The notes beneath the pieces were generated by a model that was given only the letters and a program-made list of their open reading frames with translations, had not been told where the DNA came from and made no database searches. Of a stretch of 18,850 nt of DNA, positions 15,724 through 18,850 are shown one piece after another. This stretch comes from an uncultured beta proteobacterium. GTDB lineage: Bacteria > Pseudomonadota > Gammaproteobacteria > Burkholderiales > Burkholderiaceae_B. Within the stretch, counting starts at the first letter, position 1, and every line of letters begins with the position of its first letter. The stretch is taken from the NCBI GenBank assembly GCA_903924715.1, contig CAIYCP010000693.1:1-18850 (forward strand), written 5' to 3'. A program made the translations under genes and the position numbers.

Positions 15724-16272
15724 ATGAGCAATCCCGTTGCGACGAATGATAGCCAGACGCACCCTTGGCAAGACGATATTTTTAATGTCCTGAAAAAGGG
15801 GGGGGTTAAACAAGTGTCTTACGTCCCTGATGCGGGTCATGCGCATGTGATTCGCCGCGTACACGCTGATCCAGAGATGCGGGGTATCGTGCTCACAACT
15901 GAAGAAGAGGGCGTCGCGATTGCGGCGGGTGCTTGGTTGGGGGGTGATCGTCACGTTCTGTTGATGCAAAGTAGTGGCGTGGGTAACTGTATCAACATGA
16001 TGTCGTTACTTGAAAGTTGCCGGTTTCCATTTTTGACGCTCGTCACGATGCGTGGCGAATACGCCGAATTCAATCCTTGGCAAGGCCCGATGAGTAAAGC
16101 GACACAAGGCGTGATGGAGTTGATGGGCATTAAAGTTTATCGTGTAAGCAAGCCAGATGAAGTCGAAGATGTGGTCAGTGCGGCGCTTGATTCAGTCTTT
16201 ATCGCTGGTGAGCGTGTTGCCATTTTGTTATCGCAAAGTCTAATCGGCCGCAAAAAATGGGTGCGTAACTGA
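15724..16272 (+). CDS. ThDP-dependent 2-oxoacid decarboxylase, PYR-domain subunit (sulfopyruvate decarboxylase alpha/ComD-like)
   Basis: This is the pyrimidine-binding half of a two-subunit thiamine-diphosphate decarboxylase. From the ATG at 15724 it has 182 residues; AAAGGAG at 15708-15714 supports this start over an in-frame ATG at 15673 that would add 17 residues. The core has VSYVPDAGHAHVIRRV, then TTEEEGVAIAAGAWLGG with the likely catalytic Glu (about residue 61), and the MQSSGVGNCINMMSLLE and TMRGEYAEFNPWQGPM blocks. These are typical of the ComD/phosphonopyruvate decarboxylase group. The next gene supplies the cofactor-binding half. Sulfopyruvate and phosphonopyruvate are the known family substrates. 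Nearby Bug receptors suggest an imported carboxylic or sulfo-carboxylic acid, but the true substrate is unknown. Confidence 0.87.
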   Translation: MSNPVATNDSQTHPWQDDIFNVLKKGGVKQVSYVPDAGHAHVIRRVHADPEMRGIVLTTEEEGVAIAAGAWLGGDRHVLLMQSSGVGNCINMMSLLESCRFPFLTLVTMRGEYAEFNPWQGPMSKATQGVMELMGIKVYRVSKPDEVEDVVSAALDSVFIAGERVAILLSQSLIGRKKWVRN

Positions 16273-16302
16273 ACCTCATGCGACCCACTTCATTTCAACA
16301 CG

Positions 16303-16315
16303 CTAAATAATTTAG
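16303..16315. promoter_or_regulatory. Palindrome CTAAATAATTTAG between the decarboxylase subunit genes
   Basis: Perfect 13-base palindrome (6-base arms, central A) in the 55-base gap between the two decarboxylase genes, 2 bases before the AGGAAA ribosome site of the second. It could be a further regulator site or a weak RNA hairpin that tunes translation. It shares AT-rich character, but not exact sequence, with the palindromes upstream of the Lrp gene. Confidence 0.35.
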
Positions 16316-16327
16316 ATAGGAAACATC

Positions 16328-16927
16328 ATGAGCAATATTCAAGCTTTTTCTGGCACGATCGAGCGTCGTGCCTTTGTGAAAGAACTAATCGGTTTGTGCC
16401 CTGAAGCCTTGGTTGTGGGTGGTTTGGGCTCTTCGACCTACGACATGTTTGCAGCAGGTGATCGAGATCAGAATTTTTACCTGTGGGGTGCCATGGGCGG
16501 CGCAGCCGCGATTGGTTTAGGCCTGGCGTTGGCGCAGCCTAATAAATCGGTTTTGGTCATTACGGGTGACGGTGAGCAGTTGATGGGCATGGGGGCATTA
16601 GCGACCATCAACGCGCAACAGCCTAAAAATTTGACAATTGTGGTGCTAGATAATGGGCACTTTGGCGAGACCGGTATGCAGCACAGTCATAGCAGCCTGG
16701 GCACAGATTTGACTGCGGTCGCACAGGCCTGTGGCATTTCTACCGCGTACAAAATCAAAGACACCAGTGACATTAAAAAAATTCAGCAAAATGTCTTGGC
16801 GCGGGCGGGCGTGACATTCGCACAAGTGTATGTAAAAGCGGATGACTTGCCACGCGCGTTGCCTTCTCGCGATGGTGTCTATATTAAAAATCGTTTTCGC
16901 CAGACACTCGGTTTGGCACCGTTCTAA
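16328..16927 (+). CDS. ThDP-dependent 2-oxoacid decarboxylase, PP-domain subunit (sulfopyruvate decarboxylase beta/ComE-like)
   Basis: This subunit carries the diphosphate-binding domain that completes the enzyme begun by the preceding gene. It has 199 residues. The cofactor motif is GDG at 80-82 with the partner Asn109 (GDGEQLMGMGALATI to VVLDNGHFGETG), preceded by LWGAMGGAAAIGLGLALA. The conserved GGLGSSTYDMFAAGDRDQNFY block near the N-terminus is typical of ComE and phosphonopyruvate decarboxylase C-terminal halves. AGGAAA lies 4 bases before the ATG. Its TAA overlaps the ATG of the first receptor gene, so decarboxylase and receptor are translationally coupled. This is the strongest evidence that transport and decarboxylation belong to one pathway. 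Confidence 0.9.
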   Translation: MSNIQAFSGTIERRAFVKELIGLCPEALVVGGLGSSTYDMFAAGDRDQNFYLWGAMGGAAAIGLGLALAQPNKSVLVITGDGEQLMGMGALATINAQQPKNLTIVVLDNGHFGETGMQHSHSSLGTDLTAVAQACGISTAYKIKDTSDIKKIQQNVLARAGVTFAQVYVKADDLPRALPSRDGVYIKNRFRQTLGLAPF

Positions 16928-17898
16928 TGAAACACACTTTTAAAAAATGCTCGACGACGGCGGTGTTGTCCCTGCTTTGCGGGCTGCCGCTTGCAAGCTG
17001 GGCGGCCTGGCCGGAGGATCAACCGATTGAACTGGTGGTGGGCTTTGCACCGGGTGGCGGCACCGATTTGATGGCACGAGCCTTGGTGCCGTTTGTTGAA
17101 AAGAAATTAGGCGGTAAGTCACGGATCGTCGTGGTCAATAAGCCGGGTGCGGGCGGTGAAATATCCTCTACGTATATCGCCCGCGCTAAACCTGATGGCT
17201 ATACGATTGGTTTTATCAATGTGCCTGGGTTCGTCTTTATCCCGATGTATAAGCAGTCGACTTATCAAACGGATGATTTGAAAATTATTGCGCGTGTGGT
17301 CGATGACCCAGCAGTGTTGGTGGCACGTAAGAATTCAAAATATAAAACGCTACCCGAAATCCTAGAAGCTCTAAAAAAAGATCCGGGTTCCTTATCCTTT
17401 GCCACCAGTGGACGTGGCACGAGTGGGCATCAAGCCTTGTTGAAAATTGAACAGGCGGCCTCGGTTAAAGGGACAGATATCTCTTTTAAAGGTGCGGGCG
17501 ATTTTAAAAGCGCAGTCCTTGGAGGGCATGTGGATTATGCTTTTTCAAGTGTTGGGGAATACTTGGCCGGCTATGGCGATTCTGACATTGCAATCGCCTT
17601 GCTCGTTGTGAATCCGACGCGCGTCGATATCATCAAAGATGTACCGTCGATCAAAGAGCTTGGCATTGATGTGCGCGTGAGTTCAGAGCGTGGCATTGCT
17701 GGCCCTAAGGCCTTGCCCCAAGAGATCGCAGATCGTTTACAAAAAGCTATACAGGCGACGCTAGAAGACCCTGATTTTTTGAAAACGATTAAGAATGATG
17801 CGCCTTTAGTTGCCTTCATGCCTGGCCCTGCATGGACGAAATCACTTGAACGCATTCGCGATGAGCTCAAGCCCTTTGTTAGCAAAATGAATGACTAA
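16927..17898 (+). CDS. Bug-family (TctC-like) periplasmic solute-binding protein
   Basis: Bug proteins are periplasmic receptors for carboxylates and other small solutes that feed tripartite tricarboxylate transporters or act as sensors. The product is 323 residues, the family size. It has a signal peptide (about 1-26, cleavage likely after SWA) and the N-terminal signature ELVVGFAPGGGTDLMARAL with Asp47. KPGAGGEISSTYIARAKPDGYTIG and SFATSGRGTSGHQ (the second ligand loop) follow. Its start is fused to the decarboxylase stop by a TAATG overlap, and its end overlaps the next receptor gene by 8 bases. No TctA or TctB membrane genes are in the window. The ligand is unknown. Confidence 0.94.
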   Translation: MKHTFKKCSTTAVLSLLCGLPLASWAAWPEDQPIELVVGFAPGGGTDLMARALVPFVEKKLGGKSRIVVVNKPGAGGEISSTYIARAKPDGYTIGFINVPGFVFIPMYKQSTYQTDDLKIIARVVDDPAVLVARKNSKYKTLPEILEALKKDPGSLSFATSGRGTSGHQALLKIEQAASVKGTDISFKGAGDFKSAVLGGHVDYAFSSVGEYLAGYGDSDIAIALLVVNPTRVDIIKDVPSIKELGIDVRVSSERGIAGPKALPQEIADRLQKAIQATLEDPDFLKTIKNDAPLVAFMPGPAWTKSLERIRDELKPFVSKMND

Positions 17899-18850
17899 GA
17901 CGCTGCACAGCAAGCTTCGCACAGTGTTTGGTTCACTGTTGCTTTGCGCCACCTTAAACGTGTGGGCGCAATATCCCGAAAAAGCAATTCGCCTTGTGGT
18001 GCCGTTCGCGCCTGGTGGCACCTCTGAAATCGTTGCGCGCTCTGTCGCAAGCAGTCTCACTAAACAGCTTGGCCAATCTGTGTATGTTGAAAATAAGCCC
18101 GGTGCTGCGGGCAATATCGCGATGGCCGAAGTTAAGCGGGCGTTGCCCGATGGCTACACGTTGATTTTGGGTCATGTGGGGACGCTGGCGGTGAACCCAG
18201 TGTTGTTTGGTTCAAAACTCCCCTACGATCCAAATAGTGATTTTGTCGCGATCTCTTTAATTGCCAAAGTTCCCAATGTGATTGCGGTGAGTACGCGTTC
18301 TGGTTTTAAGACATTGGCTGACTTGGTGAACGCAGCGAAAGCCAACCCTGGTGCGATTAATTACGGCTCTGCCGGTAACGGAAGCGCTGGGCATTTGGCG
18401 ATGGAATACTTCGCGACTGAAGCGGGTATCGAACTGACTCATGTCCCATACAAAGGCTCAGGTCCGATGTTGACGGATTTGATTGGCGGCCAAACACAGG
18501 CAACCTTTAATGGTTTGCCCTCTTTGGTGTCTCAAATTAAAGGTGAGGCGCTAGTGCCACTGGCAGTTGGTTCTGCGGCGCGTGCGTCGTCGTTGCCTGA
18601 GGTGCCCACGATTGCCGAAAGTGGTTACCCCACGTTTGAAACCTCGCAATGGTACGGATTGCTCGCGCCGGCGGGCACGCCGGAGGGCATCATCAATCAA
18701 TTGCAAAAAGAGGTGGTGACGGCGTTGAAGTCGCCCGAAGGCACTAAGCGGATGCGCGAGGATGGTGCCTTGCTGGTTGGCGATACACCGCAAGAATTCA
18801 CGGCTTTTATCGCCCAAGAACGCAGGCGTTGGGGTGAAGTCATCAAAAAG
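17891..18850 (+). CDS. Second Bug-family solute-binding protein (3' partial)
   Basis: The frame opens at ATG 17891 and stays open for 320 codons to the end of the window, so the gene lacks only its last few codons here. A signal peptide (about 1-26, VWA before Gln) is followed by the Bug signature IRLVVPFAPGGTSEIVARSV. The usual acidic residue after PGGxx is Glu46 rather than Asp. VYVENKPGAAGNIAMAEVKRALPDGYTL, NYGSAGNGSAGHLAMEYF, HVPYKGSGPMLTDLIGGQ, VPTIAESGYP and WYGLLAPAGTP are standard family blocks. It is clearly diverged from the receptor just upstream, so it is not a recent duplicate. The two may bind different ligands of one pathway. Confidence 0.94.
   Translation, partial: MTKTLHSKLRTVFGSLLLCATLNVWAQYPEKAIRLVVPFAPGGTSEIVARSVASSLTKQLGQSVYVENKPGAAGNIAMAEVKRALPDGYTLILGHVGTLAVNPVLFGSKLPYDPNSDFVAISLIAKVPNVIAVSTRSGFKTLADLVNAAKANPGAINYGSAGNGSAGHLAMEYFATEAGIELTHVPYKGSGPMLTDLIGGQTQATFNGLPSLVSQIKGEALVPLAVGSAARASSLPEVPTIAESGYPTFETSQWYGLLAPAGTPEGIINQLQKEVVTALKSPEGTKRMREDGALLVGDTPQEFTAFIAQERRRWGEVIKK

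Overview
The window is a bacterial chromosome segment of moderate GC with short spacers and many start/stop overlaps. The gene set points to a betaproteobacterium of the order Burkholderiales: the fliFGHIJK and fliLMNOPQR blocks lie together, aceE is the long homodimeric-type E1, and two Bug-family (TctC-like) binding proteins, a family greatly expanded in Burkholderiales, sit in tandem. An Alcaligenaceae-like member is my guess. The genus cannot be fixed from the sequence alone.

Bases 1-11710 (+) hold a flagellar basal body/export cluster. It runs fliF (5' end outside the window), fliG, fliH, fliI, fliJ and fliK, then an HD-GYP-type gene, then fliL, fliM, fliN, fliO, fliP, fliQ and fliR. FliF and FliG build the MS ring and rotor, and FliG, FliM and FliN the C-ring switch. 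FliH, FliI and FliJ form the export ATPase complex, FliO, FliP, FliQ and FliR the export gate, FliK the hook-length ruler, and FliL is stator-associated. The protein between fliK and fliL has the DUF3391 plus HD-GYP layout of a c-di-GMP phosphodiesterase, but three of its core metal-ligand positions are substituted. It looks like a c-di-GMP sensor or a pseudo-enzyme rather than a working hydrolase.

Bases 11723-15029 (-) hold aceE (pyruvate dehydrogenase E1), whose stop codon almost touches the start of a PIN-domain protein. No aceF or lpd follows. The PIN gene converges on fliR with a gap of only 12 bp.

Bases 15030-15182 form an AT-rich divergent control region with several inverted repeats. 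From there an Lrp/AsnC-family regulator reads rightward. It is followed by a two-subunit thiamine-diphosphate enzyme resembling sulfopyruvate decarboxylase (ComD/ComE) and then by two overlapping genes for secreted Bug-type solute receptors. The second receptor gene runs off the end of the window. Together these look like a small regulated module for uptake and decarboxylation of a 2-oxo acid, or of an acid converted to one. A C3 sulfonate is a candidate substrate but is unproven.

The most interesting items are the degenerate HD-GYP protein inside the flagellar cluster, the Lrp-ComDE-Bug module with its palindrome-rich control region, and the aceE-PIN coupling.
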